Shown piece by piece: positions 33,395-42,321 of a stretch of DNA of 64,000 nucleotides. Position 1 is the first letter of the stretch; every line of letters begins with the position of its first letter. Made by a program: the position numbers and the translations under genes. The stretch spans positions 1,355,001 through 1,419,000 of the forward strand of contig NZ_JALJWF010000001.1 of the NCBI RefSeq assembly GCF_024168645.1, read 5' to 3'. The notes under the pieces were generated by a model that was given only the letters and a program-made list of their open reading frames with translations, made no database searches and had not been told where the DNA came from. The stretch is from Pseudomonas sp. GGS8 (GTDB lineage Bacteria; Pseudomonadota; Gammaproteobacteria; Pseudomonadales; Pseudomonadaceae).

Positions 33395-34121
33395 CCCCTG
33401 CGCCATAATCCCGGTCTACAACCATGAAACCGCCATCACTGCCGTGGTCGATGCGCTGCTTGCCTGCGACCTGCCCTGCATTCTGGTGGACGATGCCAGC
33501 AGCGCCGTCTGCGCCAAGGTACTCGACCAACTGGCCCTGCGCGACAGGGTTTATCTGATCCGGCTCACCGTCAATCAAGGCAAGGGTGGCGCGGTGATGA
33601 CCGGACTGCGGGAAGCTTCGCGCCTGGGCTTCAGCCATGCCTTGCAGGTGGACGCCGACGGCCAGCACGACCTGCAAGACGTCAAAGTCTTCATCGAATA
33701 CTCGCGCAACCATCCCGAGGCGGTGATCTGTGGCTATCCGCAATACGACGCCAGCGTGCCGAAAGGTCGTTTGTACGCGCGCTACCTGACTCACGTCATG
33801 GTCTGGATCAACACCCTGTCGCTGCAGATTCGCGACTCGATGTGCGGTTTCCGTGTCTATCCATTGCCACCGACCCTGGCACTGATCGACTCGGCCAGGA
33901 TCGGCAAACGCATGGACTTCGACTCCGACATCCTGGTGCGCCTGGCCTGGCGCAATCTGCCGATGCAGTGGCTGAAAACCAGGGTCCATTACCCGCTGGA
34001 TGGCGTTTCGCATTTCCGGCTGTTCTACGACAACGTACTGATTACGAGCATGCACACCCGGCTGTTCTTCGGCATGTTGCTGCGGGCACCGGTGATCCTC
34101 TGGCGACGGTGGCGGGCATGA
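33387..34121 (+). CDS. Family 2 glycosyltransferase of the aryl polyene cluster
   Basis: 244 residues with a GT-A fold: AIIPVYNHETAI at the N-terminus, DDASS, and HALQVDADGQHD with the metal-binding DxD. It is cytoplasmic and membrane-associated and probably adds a sugar or similar head group to the lipid that anchors the pigment. The donor and acceptor are not deducible. ATG 33387 overlaps the ligase stop by 8 nt; the longer frame upstream lies inside the ligase gene. Confidence 0.88.
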   Translation: MHNPCAIIPVYNHETAITAVVDALLACDLPCILVDDASSAVCAKVLDQLALRDRVYLIRLTVNQGKGGAVMTGLREASRLGFSHALQVDADGQHDLQDVKVFIEYSRNHPEAVICGYPQYDASVPKGRLYARYLTHVMVWINTLSLQIRDSMCGFRVYPLPPTLALIDSARIGKRMDFDSDILVRLAWRNLPMQWLKTRVHYPLDGVSHFRLFYDNVLITSMHTRLFFGMLLRAPVILWRRWRA

Positions 34122-35065
34122 ACGGCAACGCAGACAAACAGCACTGGGCCGACCGCCAGGAACGCGGCAGTTTCTGGCTGATGAAGTTCACCGCATTCTG
34201 CGCAAAAGTGCTGGGCCGACGACTGTTGAGCCCGCTGCTGTACGGCATCGTGCTGTACTTTTTCCTGTTCGGGCGCAGCGCCCGCCAAAGCGCCTGGCAA
34301 TATCAACAGCGGCTCGCCGACTGGAGCGGACGCAACGAATTGCGCCCGACCCATTGGCGGGTGTTCGGCCAGTTCATGGCCTTCGCCGACTCGATGCTCG
34401 ACAAACTCGACGTGTGGAACGGCAAGCTGAGCATCGAGCAGATCGAAATCATCGACCCGGCGCTGCTGCGCAATAAACTGCGCGGCACACGCGGGCAAAT
34501 GCTGGTGGGCGCGCACCTGGGCAATCTTGAAGTCTGCCGGGCACTGGCCGAAATCGGCGAGAAAGTCACCATGAACGTGCTGGTGCACACCAAGCACGCC
34601 GAACAGTTCAACCGTCTGCTGGGCGAAGCCGGGGCGACCAATCTGCGGCTGATTCAGGTCAGCGAGCTCGACCCGATGATCATGCTGCAACTGCATGAAC
34701 GCCTGGAACGCGGCGAATGGCTGGCAATTGCCGGCGACCGTGTGCCGTTGCATGGCGGGCGCAGTGTGACGGTGGATTTTCTCGGCCATCAGGCAGCCTT
34801 CCCTCAAGGCCCTTGGCTATTGGCCGGTCTGCTGAAATGCCCGGTCAATCTGCTGCTGTGCCTGAAGAAGCCCACGGGCGACTATCGACTGACCCTCGAG
34901 CCGTTCACCGAGGCGGTGGCATGGAAACGCAGCGACCGCGAACAGGTCATTCATCAGTGGGCTTCACGCTACGCCGAACGCCTGGGTCACTATTGCCTCG
35001 AAGCGCCCCAACAATGGTTCAACTTTTACCCTTTCTGGAAGACCGATGACGACGCCAACGCTTGA
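34118..35065 (+). CDS. Lipid A acyltransferase-like (LABA/HtrB family) protein
   Basis: 315 residues with one N-terminal membrane segment (LLSPLLYGIVLYFFLFG) and the HtrB/LpxL-type catalytic block GAHLGNLEVCRAL (an H-x4-E motif). AIAGDRVPLHGGR and FPQGPWLLAGLLKCPVNLL correspond to later family motifs. It likely transfers an acyl chain, possibly the aryl polyene itself, to the glycosylated lipid at the inner membrane. It is joined by an ATGA overlap to the glycosyltransferase and by 20 nt to the ammonia-lyase gene. Confidence 0.85.
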   Translation: MNGNADKQHWADRQERGSFWLMKFTAFCAKVLGRRLLSPLLYGIVLYFFLFGRSARQSAWQYQQRLADWSGRNELRPTHWRVFGQFMAFADSMLDKLDVWNGKLSIEQIEIIDPALLRNKLRGTRGQMLVGAHLGNLEVCRALAEIGEKVTMNVLVHTKHAEQFNRLLGEAGATNLRLIQVSELDPMIMLQLHERLERGEWLAIAGDRVPLHGGRSVTVDFLGHQAAFPQGPWLLAGLLKCPVNLLLCLKKPTGDYRLTLEPFTEAVAWKRSDREQVIHQWASRYAERLGHYCLEAPQQWFNFYPFWKTDDDANA

Positions 35066-36590
35066 GCCGGTAACCTTCGGCGAACTCCCATTGCGCATCG
35101 AAGACGTGCTGGCCCTGGCCAACCGTCAGGTGCCGACGCAGTTGCAGGGCGACCCCGAGTTTCGCCAGCGCATCGCCAAGGGTCCGCAATTCCTTGATTC
35201 CCTGCTGGACAAGGAAGGCGTGATCTATGGCGTGACCACCGGTTATGGCGACTCCTGTGTGGTGGCCGTGCCGCTGCACCACGTCGAGGCGTTGCCCCGT
35301 CATCTGTACACGTTCCACGGCTGCGGTCTGGGCAAACTGCTCGACGCCCAGGCTACCCGCGCGGTGCTGGCGGCGCGTTTGCAGTCACTGTGCCACGGCG
35401 TGTCCGGGGTGCGCGTGGAGTTGCTGGAGCGCCTGCAAGCGTTCCTTGAACACGACATCCTGCCGCTGATTCCGGAAGAAGGTTCCGTGGGCGCCAGCGG
35501 TGATCTGACGCCGCTGTCCTACGTCGCCGCGACTTTGTCCGGCGAGCGAGAAGTAATGTTCCGCGGCGAACGCCGGCAAGCGGCTGATGTGCACAAGGAA
35601 CTGGGTTGGCAACCGCTGGTATTACGCCCCAAGGAAGCCTTGGCGCTGATGAACGGCACCGCCGTGATGACCGGCCTTGCGTGCCTGGCTTACGCCCGTG
35701 CCGACTACCTGCTGCAACTGGCTACGCGCATCACCGCGCTGAACGTGGTCGCTTTGCAGGGCAACCCGGAGCACTTCGACGAGCGTCTGTTCGCCGCCAA
35801 ACCCCATCCCGGGCAGATGCAAGTTGCCGCTTGGTTGCGCAAGGATCTGGCGATCGACGCGCCGACCGCGCCGCTGCATCGCCTGCAAGACCGTTACTCC
35901 CTGCGTTGCGCGCCACACGTGCTCGGTGTGTTGGCCGACAGCCTGAACTGGCTGCGCTCGTTCATCGAGATCGAGCTCAACAGCGCCAACGACAACCCGA
36001 TCATCGACGCCGAAGCCGAACGCGTGCTGCACGGTGGACACTTCTACGGCGGCCACATCGCGTTCGCCATGGACAGCCTGAAAAACCTGGTGGCCAACGT
36101 CGCTGACTTGCTCGACCGTCAGCTCGCGCTACTGGTGGACGAACGCTACAACCACGGTTTGCCGAGCAACCTGTCGGGCGCCCCCGCCGACCGAGCGATG
36201 CTCAACCACGGTTTCAAGGCGGTGCAGATCGGCACCAGCGCCTGGACCGCCGAAGCCCTGAAGAACACCATGCCAGCCAGCGTCTTCTCGCGCTCCACCG
36301 AGTGCCACAACCAGGACAAAGTCAGCATGGGCACCATTGCCGCCCGCGACGCCATCCGCGTGCTGGAGCTGACCGAACAGGTCGCCGCTGCCACGCTGCT
36401 GGCCGCCAATCAAGGCGTCTGGCTGCGCGGCCAGGCTGAAGACGCGCGTCCACTGCCACCGGCCTTGGCCGCGATGCACGAAGAATTGGCCAAAGACTTC
36501 CCGCCAGTCATCGAAGACCGTGCCCTGGAAGGCGAATTGCGCCTGTGCCTGCAACGCATCGCCGAGCAACACTGGAGGCTGCATGCGTAG
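35046..36590 (+). CDS. Aromatic amino acid/histidine ammonia-lyase family enzyme
   Basis: 514 residues of the HAL/PAL/TAL family. Ala150-Ser151-Gly152 in GSVGASGDLTPLSYVA form the MIO electrophile. YGVTTGYGDS supplies the catalytic Tyr loop, and ELNSANDNPIID and NQDKVSMG complete the site. In this operon it should deaminate an aromatic amino acid to an acrylic acid used as polyene starter. The specificity pair, which is Ser-His in HAL, Phe-Leu in PAL and His-Leu in TAL, reads Phe90-His91 by eye alignment, so the substrate is uncertain. It overlaps both neighbouring genes. Confidence 0.88.
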   Translation: MTTPTLEPVTFGELPLRIEDVLALANRQVPTQLQGDPEFRQRIAKGPQFLDSLLDKEGVIYGVTTGYGDSCVVAVPLHHVEALPRHLYTFHGCGLGKLLDAQATRAVLAARLQSLCHGVSGVRVELLERLQAFLEHDILPLIPEEGSVGASGDLTPLSYVAATLSGEREVMFRGERRQAADVHKELGWQPLVLRPKEALALMNGTAVMTGLACLAYARADYLLQLATRITALNVVALQGNPEHFDERLFAAKPHPGQMQVAAWLRKDLAIDAPTAPLHRLQDRYSLRCAPHVLGVLADSLNWLRSFIEIELNSANDNPIIDAEAERVLHGGHFYGGHIAFAMDSLKNLVANVADLLDRQLALLVDERYNHGLPSNLSGAPADRAMLNHGFKAVQIGTSAWTAEALKNTMPASVFSRSTECHNQDKVSMGTIAARDAIRVLELTEQVAAATLLAANQGVWLRGQAEDARPLPPALAAMHEELAKDFPPVIEDRALEGELRLCLQRIAEQHWRLHA

Positions 36591-37008
36591 CAAGGGAGTG
36601 CTTCACACCGATACGGAAATCCTCGTCCCGTTCTTTGACGTCGACACCATGAACGTGGTCTGGCACGGCCATTACGTCAAATACCTGGAAGTCGCCCGTT
36701 GTGCGCTGCTGGACAGGATCGGCCACAACTACGACGCCATGGTTGCGTCGGGTTACGCCTGGCCGGTGATCGACTTGCAATTGCGCTATGTGCGCGGCGC
36801 CGTGTTCGGCCAGAAGCTGAATGTGCGCGCCAGTCTGGTGGAGTGGGAAAACCGCCTGAAGATCAGTTATCTGATCAGCGATCTGAGCACCGGCGAACGC
36901 CTGACCCGCGCCTGTTCCGTGCAGGTCGCGGTCGACATGAGCAGCCGCGAAATGCAGTTGGCTTCACCCAAGGTGTTTACCGACGCGGTTGAAAGGGTGC
37001 TGTCATGA
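36583..37008 (+). CDS. Hotdog acyl-thioesterase (4HBT/YbgC type)
   Basis: A 141-residue single-hotdog thioesterase. FFDVDTMNVVWHGHYVKYLE contains Asp21 in the position of the catalytic Asp of YbgC-type enzymes. It would release the finished or stalled polyene from an ACP or CoA thioester, or proofread it. ATG 36583 overlaps the ammonia-lyase stop by 8 nt and is followed by a 4-nt overlap with the LolA-like gene. Confidence 0.88.
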   Translation: MRSKGVLHTDTEILVPFFDVDTMNVVWHGHYVKYLEVARCALLDRIGHNYDAMVASGYAWPVIDLQLRYVRGAVFGQKLNVRASLVEWENRLKISYLISDLSTGERLTRACSVQVAVDMSSREMQLASPKVFTDAVERVLS

Positions 37009-37607
37009 ATGCAGTTTTCAAATACCTAGGCGCTTTCGCGTTGCTCGGGCTTTCATCATTGGCGCAGGCCTTCGATCTGCAGCAACTGAGCGATCAACTG
37101 GCCAAACCCGATGTGATCCACGGCAATTTCATCCAGGAAAAACACCTGCGCGCCCTACCCCAGCCGCTGACCAGCAAGGGCACCTTCGTTCTGGCGAAAA
37201 ATCACGGCCTGCTCTGGCTGCTGAAAACGCCGCTGCAACAGGACTACCGCATCAGCGACAAGGGCATTGCCCGGCGGGATACCAGCGGTTGGCAAATGCT
37301 GCCGAACAAGAGTGCCGGCGCCGAACAGAACCGTTTGTTCCTCGCCGTGTTGCAAGGCGACAGCAGTGGCCTGCAACGGGATTTCGAGCTGTCGCTGAGC
37401 GGCGATGCCCAGAACTGGAAACTGACCCTGACCCCGCGCTCGATGCTGCTCAAGCAGGTGTTCAATCAGATCAACATTGACGGCGGCGAGCTGGTGCACA
37501 ACATCGAGCTGCTCGAAACCCAGGGTGACCGAACCCTGTTGCGCATGCAGGACAGTACCAGCGCCCAACCTTTGAGCGATGCGGAGCAACATGACTTTGC
37601 CGAGTGA
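37005..37607 (+). CDS. LolA-like periplasmic lipid/lipoprotein carrier
   Basis: A 200-residue protein with a signal peptide (YLGAFALLGLSSLAQA, cleavage before FD) and a LolA-like half-barrel sequence (LAKPDVIHGNFIQEKHLRAL; LTLTPRSMLLKQVFNQINID). Aryl polyene clusters contain such a protein next to an MMPL exporter, and it presumably ferries the lipidated pigment across the periplasm. It is distinct from housekeeping LolA. The gene is translationally coupled on both sides. Confidence 0.85.
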   Translation: MNAVFKYLGAFALLGLSSLAQAFDLQQLSDQLAKPDVIHGNFIQEKHLRALPQPLTSKGTFVLAKNHGLLWLLKTPLQQDYRISDKGIARRDTSGWQMLPNKSAGAEQNRLFLAVLQGDSSGLQRDFELSLSGDAQNWKLTLTPRSMLLKQVFNQINIDGGELVHNIELLETQGDRTLLRMQDSTSAQPLSDAEQHDFAE

Positions 37608-39930
37608 ACGGATGCTGCCACGGCTGTTTCTGATCCTGCTGCTGGCGGTGCTCGCGCTCGCCGGTTGGCAGTGGCGCGACGGCGCTCCGCTGTCCGCCAA
37701 CCTGATGGAACTGGTGCCAGGCAGCGCGCCGGACGCCCTGGAACTGCGCGCCGAACAACGCATGCAAGAACCGTTGAACCGGGAAATGCTGGTGCTGGTC
37801 GGCCATAAGGATCGCCAGCAAGCCATCGCCATGGCGCAAAAACTCGGTGAACAGTGGCAAGCCAGCGGTGTGTTCGAAAAGGTCAAATGGAACCTGCAAG
37901 CCGACTTGCCGGCACTGCGCACGCAATTGCTGCAAGGCCGACTGGCGATGCTGTCCGCAGCCGATCGCCAGCAACTCATCGAGCATCCAGACGCCTTTAT
38001 CCAGCAACGGGTGCAAGCCCTGTTCGACCCGTTCAGCGGGTTCAGCCTGGTGCCGAGCCAGGATGACTGGCTTGGCTTGACCGGGCGCATCCAGAACAGC
38101 CAGCCACAGCGCGGTTCGGTGCAACTGGACATCGGGAGCGGCGCATTGGTCGCCGATGCCGATGGCAAGAGCTGGGTGATGCTGCGGGCGCGAACCGCCG
38201 GCAACGCGTTCGACATGAACCTGCCGCTGCAAGTGGCCGACCTGCTCCAGCACAGTCGCGAAGAAGCCGCCCAGGCGGATGTGCAACTGCTCGCCGCCAG
38301 CGGCCTGCTGTATGCCGCCAGCGGTCAACGGCAAGCCGCTCGTGAGATTACCTGGGTCGGTGGCGGCGCCACCATGGGGATTCTGTTGTTGCTGTTGCTG
38401 GCCTTCCGGCGTTGGCGGGTGTTGCTGGCGTTCGTTCCGGTGTTGGTGGGCATGCTGTTCGGCGCGGTGGCCTGCGTGGCGCTGTTCGGTCAGATGCATG
38501 TGATGACGCTGGTGCTGGGCTCAAGCCTGATCGGCGTGGCGGTGGATTACCCGCTGCATTACCTGTCCAAAAGCTGGAGCCTGAAACCCTGGCACAGCTG
38601 GCCGGCCTTGCGCCTGACCCTGCCGGGGCTGACGCTGAGCCTGATCACCAGTTGCATCGGCTACCTGGCACTGGCCTGGACGCCGTTCCCGGCCCTGACT
38701 CAAATTGCCGTGTTCTCCGCCGCCGGCCTGCTCGGCGCCTATCTGTCGGCGGTGTGCCTGCTGCCGGCGCTGCTCAAGGGCGTGCAGTTGCGTCCGGCGC
38801 AATGGCCGATGCGCATTGCCGAATTTTTGCTGAATCTGCGTGAAACAGTACTCAAATACGTTCGCACGCCAGTGCTGCTGGCGCTGCTGATCGCTTTCTG
38901 TGTCGGAGGGCTGTTGCAGCTGCAGACCAAAAACGACATTCGCCAATGGATCGGCACACCGCAGCAGTTGACCGACGAAGCCCAGGCCATCGCACGCATC
39001 ACTGGCTATCAACCCACCAGCCAGTTCTTCCTGATACGCGCGGCCAATCAGCAGGAACTGCTCGAACGCCAGACGGCCCTGAACGAGCGCCTGGATCAGT
39101 TGGTCAACCTGGAGAAACTCCAGGGCTACCTGTCGCTCAACCAACTGGTCAGCCAGCCGAGCGAACAGCGCAAAGTGCGTGAAGCACTGAGCAAGCTGCC
39201 GCAGTTCTGGCAACCGTTGCTCGACCTTGGCGTGCCTGTTGACGCCTTGCAAGCCGAGTTGGCGAAGTTGCAGGCACTGCCCGTCGAAGACATCGACACA
39301 GCGTTGGCCGGCCCATTGGCCGAGCCCTATCGCACCCTGTGGCTGGGGCCTGCCGATGACGGCGTGGCCGCGATGGTCAGCCTGCAAGGCTTGAACAATC
39401 CCGCGCTGTTGCAGGTCCAGGCGCTGGACTTGCCGGGTGTGCAACTGGTCGACCGCCTCGGCGACCTGAACAAGGTGTTCGCCGCAACTCAAATCAGCGC
39501 CGCTGAATTGAAACTCGCCTCCTGCGTATTGATCGTGCTGGTGCTGATCCTGCCATTCGGTCTCGGCGGCGCGTTGCGAATCGTCTCCCTGCCACTGCTG
39601 GCGGCCCTGTGCAGCCTGGCAAGCCTCGGCTGGCTCGGTCAGCCGCTGACGCTGTTCAGCCTGTTCGGCCTGCTGCTGGTGACGGCCATCAGCGTCGACT
39701 ACGCGATCCTCATGCGCGAACAGATCGGCGGCGCCGCGGCGAGCCTGTTGGGCACCATGCTGGCAGCCGCAACCACATGGTTGTCGTTTGGCCTGCTGGC
39801 AGTGTCCAGCACGCCGGCGGTGAGCAACTTCGGCCTGTCGGTGAGCCTCGGCCTGGCGTACAGCTTCATCCTGGCGCCGTGGGCCGGACGCCAAGCCCAC
39901 GCCGCCCCGGTTGCGGAGCCTGCAGCGTGA
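37591..39930 (+). CDS. MMPL/RND-type exporter of the aryl polyene cluster
   Basis: About 780 residues with two repeats, each a periplasmic loop followed by a block of five to six helices: helix 1 at LFLILLLAVLALAGW, block 1 around 255-420 (GATMGILLLLLLAFRRWRVLLAF; GSSLIGVAVDYPLHYLSKSW) and block 2 around 640-770 (LASCVLIVLVLILPFGLGG; TAISVDYAILMREQIGG). The paired GxxVDYxxH/L-type motifs are typical of MMPL proton-driven lipid exporters. It probably extracts the lipid-linked pigment to the LolA-like carrier. ATG 37591 is chosen after GCGGAGC; ATG 37579 is possible. Confidence 0.88.
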   Translation: MTLPSERMLPRLFLILLLAVLALAGWQWRDGAPLSANLMELVPGSAPDALELRAEQRMQEPLNREMLVLVGHKDRQQAIAMAQKLGEQWQASGVFEKVKWNLQADLPALRTQLLQGRLAMLSAADRQQLIEHPDAFIQQRVQALFDPFSGFSLVPSQDDWLGLTGRIQNSQPQRGSVQLDIGSGALVADADGKSWVMLRARTAGNAFDMNLPLQVADLLQHSREEAAQADVQLLAASGLLYAASGQRQAAREITWVGGGATMGILLLLLLAFRRWRVLLAFVPVLVGMLFGAVACVALFGQMHVMTLVLGSSLIGVAVDYPLHYLSKSWSLKPWHSWPALRLTLPGLTLSLITSCIGYLALAWTPFPALTQIAVFSAAGLLGAYLSAVCLLPALLKGVQLRPAQWPMRIAEFLLNLRETVLKYVRTPVLLALLIAFCVGGLLQLQTKNDIRQWIGTPQQLTDEAQAIARITGYQPTSQFFLIRAANQQELLERQTALNERLDQLVNLEKLQGYLSLNQLVSQPSEQRKVREALSKLPQFWQPLLDLGVPVDALQAELAKLQALPVEDIDTALAGPLAEPYRTLWLGPADDGVAAMVSLQGLNNPALLQVQALDLPGVQLVDRLGDLNKVFAATQISAAELKLASCVLIVLVLILPFGLGGALRIVSLPLLAALCSLASLGWLGQPLTLFSLFGLLLVTAISVDYAILMREQIGGAAASLLGTMLAAATTWLSFGLLAVSSTPAVSNFGLSVSLGLAYSFILAPWAGRQAHAAPVAEPAA

Positions 39931-41087
39931 TGGTCGCGGCGTTTTGGCTGATGGCCCTGGTGTTGTTCGCCGTGGCCACCCGCGTAGGCCGACGTTTCGG
40001 TCTGATTCCGATCGTCAGCCAGTTATTGCTGGCAACCTTCGGCCTGCCGCTGCTGATGTACTTCTGGATCGAACCGGGCTGGCAATTGAGCGGTGCCGAA
40101 CTGATCTCGCCGGGTTGGCTGAAAAACCTCTACAGCCTGAGCTTTGCCTTGCTGCTGGGGCACATCCTCAGCGACGTGATCGACCTGCGACTGGATCGCC
40201 AGAGCCTGAAAATCGCCCTGCCGAGTTTCTGCATTCCGTTTGCCTGCGGGCTGGCGACAGCGGTCTGGCTGCTGCCGCCGCAGCCGTGGATCAGTTCGTT
40301 GGCGGTCGGCCTGCTGTTCGCCATCACCGCGATTCCGGTGTTGTACCTGTACCTGCGACACATCAATTACCCGCCCGCCGCCACCCGGCGGCTGGTGCAG
40401 ACCGCGATCCTGATCGACCTGACTTGCTGGACCCTGTTCGCGTTCGCCCAAGGCAGCCTGCATTTGAGCAGCCTGTTGCTGCCGCTCGCCGGTGCCTGCC
40501 TGCCGTTGTTGCTGCGACTGCTCGGTTTGCGCCAACCGTTGCTGTACTGCGGCTGCTTCTTCGCACTGCTGGTGGTCGCCGAACACTTCAAGCTCAATGC
40601 GCTGATTTTCGGCATCGGTTACCTGCTGTGCATGGCCGCGCTCAAGGTGCCATTGGTGCTGCCATTGCCGACGGCGTGGATGAGTCGCTTGCAGACCTGG
40701 ATCGCCATCCCGCTGATCCTCACGTTCGGCATCGTGCAGATCAACGTGCACAGCGCCCTCGACAGCCTCGGCGGTATGCAACTGGTCGCCCTTTTGCTGT
40801 TGCCGATTGCCAGCAAACTGTTGGGCAACTGGCTGGGCCTGGGCTGGGCCGGTGTCTCGTTTGAAGGTGCCAGCCGCTGGCGGGAAAGCCTTTTACTGAA
40901 TATCCGCGGCTTGAGCGAGATCGTCTTTCTCAACCTGCTGCTGCAACAACAACTCATCAGCCCGGCACTGTATTTCGCGCTGATGTTGATGGGCCTGATC
41001 GCAACCCTGCTGCCGGCACTCGCCGGCATGCACCGAATTCCTTTGAACATCGCCGCCCCGGCAAGGAGCTCCCGTGCCAACAGTTGA
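39930..41087 (+). CDS. CPA2-type cation/proton antiporter-like membrane protein
   Basis: 385 residues with about 11-12 hydrophobic helices and no cytoplasmic RCK domain. The stretch ITAIPVLYLYLRHI...TAILIDLTCWTLFAF aligns by eye with the ion-site region of KefB/NapA-type antiporters and keeps one Asp. NIRGLSEIVFLNLLLQQQLI resembles the RG-x-E signature near their C-terminus. Transport of H+ or cations is inferred; another cargo is possible. I know no equivalent in the enterobacterial aryl polyene clusters. ATG 39930 overlaps the exporter stop by 1 nt. Confidence 0.75.
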   Translation: MVAAFWLMALVLFAVATRVGRRFGLIPIVSQLLLATFGLPLLMYFWIEPGWQLSGAELISPGWLKNLYSLSFALLLGHILSDVIDLRLDRQSLKIALPSFCIPFACGLATAVWLLPPQPWISSLAVGLLFAITAIPVLYLYLRHINYPPAATRRLVQTAILIDLTCWTLFAFAQGSLHLSSLLLPLAGACLPLLLRLLGLRQPLLYCGCFFALLVVAEHFKLNALIFGIGYLLCMAALKVPLVLPLPTAWMSRLQTWIAIPLILTFGIVQINVHSALDSLGGMQLVALLLLPIASKLLGNWLGLGWAGVSFEGASRWRESLLLNIRGLSEIVFLNLLLQQQLISPALYFALMLMGLIATLLPALAGMHRIPLNIAAPARSSRANS

Positions 41088-42321
41088 AATGGAACATCGT
41101 CAGGTGGTGGTGATCGGTGCCGGCCCCTCGGGGGCCATCGCCGCTGCGCTGCTCAAGCGCAAAGGTCATGATGTGCTGATGATCGAACGCCAGCATTTCC
41201 CACGGTTTTCCATCGGTGAAAGCCTGCTGTCCCACTGCCTGGATTTCGTCGAAGAAGCCGGCATGCTCGAGGCGGTAAACGCGGCCGGTTTCCAGTTGAA
41301 GAACGGTGCGGCATTCGCCTGGGGCGATCAGTACAGCACCTTCGATTTCGGCGAGACCTTCAGCAACGGCAAGCCGACCACTTTCCAGGTCCAGCGCGCC
41401 GACTTTGACAAGCTGCTGGCCGATCAGGCTGAGCTGCAAGGTGTCGATGTCCGCTACGGCGAGGCCATCGTCAGCGTCGATTTCAGCTTGGCGAAACCGC
41501 AGCTCGATGTGCTTCGCGAAGACGGCAGCCAATACCGCGTCGAGGCCGATTTCGTGCTCGATGCCAGCGGCTACGGTCGCGTGCTGCCGCGCTTGCTGGA
41601 CCTTGAAGCACCGTCAAACTTTCCGGTGCGCCAGGCGGTATTCACCCACGTCGAAGACTGTATCGACAGCCCGGCTTTCGAACGGGAAAAAATCCTCATC
41701 ACCACCCATCCGACCCAACGCGACATCTGGTTCTGGACCATTCCGTTCAGCAACGGCCGTTGCTCGGTGGGCGTGGTGGCGGCCGCCGAACACTTCGCAG
41801 GCCGCACTGAGAATCTGGACGATTGCCTGCGCGGCTTCATCAATGAAACCCCAAGCCTGGCCGGGGTGCTGAACAACGCCGTATGGGATACCCCAGCGCG
41901 GACCATCGGCGGCTATTCGGCCAACGTCAAAACCCTGCATGGCCCTGGCTTCGCCTTGTTGGGTAATGCCGCAGAATTTCTCGACCCGGTGTTCTCCTCC
42001 GGCGTGACTATCGCCATGCGCTCGGCGAGCATGGCCGCCGGCGTACTGCACCGCCAACTGCAAGGTGAAAGCGTCGACTGGCAAACCGAGTTCGCCGAAC
42101 CGCTCAAGCGCGGCGTCGACACCTTCCGCTGCTACGTCGAAGGTTGGTACGCCGGGACCTTTCAGGATGTGATTTTCTATCAGGGCGGCACAGCAGATAT
42201 CCGCCGCATGATCAGCTCGATCCTCGCCGGTTACGCCTGGGATGAACGCAACCCGTTCGTCAGCGAAGCCAAACGTCGACTGCGGATGATCTCGGACCTG
42301 TGCGCCGGGGATGCGACATGA
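41074..42321 (+). CDS. FAD-dependent oxidoreductase (tryptophan halogenase/geranylgeranyl reductase-like)
   Basis: A 415-residue flavoprotein. VVVIGAGPSGAIAAALLKRKG is the N-terminal FAD site, IERQHFPRFSIGESLLSHCLDFVEEAG is typical of the flavin halogenase/reductase group, and LLGNAAEFLDPVFSSGVTIA is the GD-type FAD motif with Asn in place of Asp. The WxWxIP halogenase motif reads FWFWTIPFSNG, so halogenation is possible but not shown. In this cluster it probably oxidises or reduces the aryl or polyene part. The start is GTG 41074, 5 nt after AAGGAG. Confidence 0.85.
   Translation: MPTVEMEHRQVVVIGAGPSGAIAAALLKRKGHDVLMIERQHFPRFSIGESLLSHCLDFVEEAGMLEAVNAAGFQLKNGAAFAWGDQYSTFDFGETFSNGKPTTFQVQRADFDKLLADQAELQGVDVRYGEAIVSVDFSLAKPQLDVLREDGSQYRVEADFVLDASGYGRVLPRLLDLEAPSNFPVRQAVFTHVEDCIDSPAFEREKILITTHPTQRDIWFWTIPFSNGRCSVGVVAAAEHFAGRTENLDDCLRGFINETPSLAGVLNNAVWDTPARTIGGYSANVKTLHGPGFALLGNAAEFLDPVFSSGVTIAMRSASMAAGVLHRQLQGESVDWQTEFAEPLKRGVDTFRCYVEGWYAGTFQDVIFYQGGTADIRRMISSILAGYAWDERNPFVSEAKRRLRMISDLCAGDAT

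Noticed and set aside
41074..42321. Calling the flavoprotein a true tryptophan halogenase
   Set aside because: The signature motif appears only in the form FWFWTIP and the protein is shorter than those enzymes; only the broader flavoprotein group is supported.
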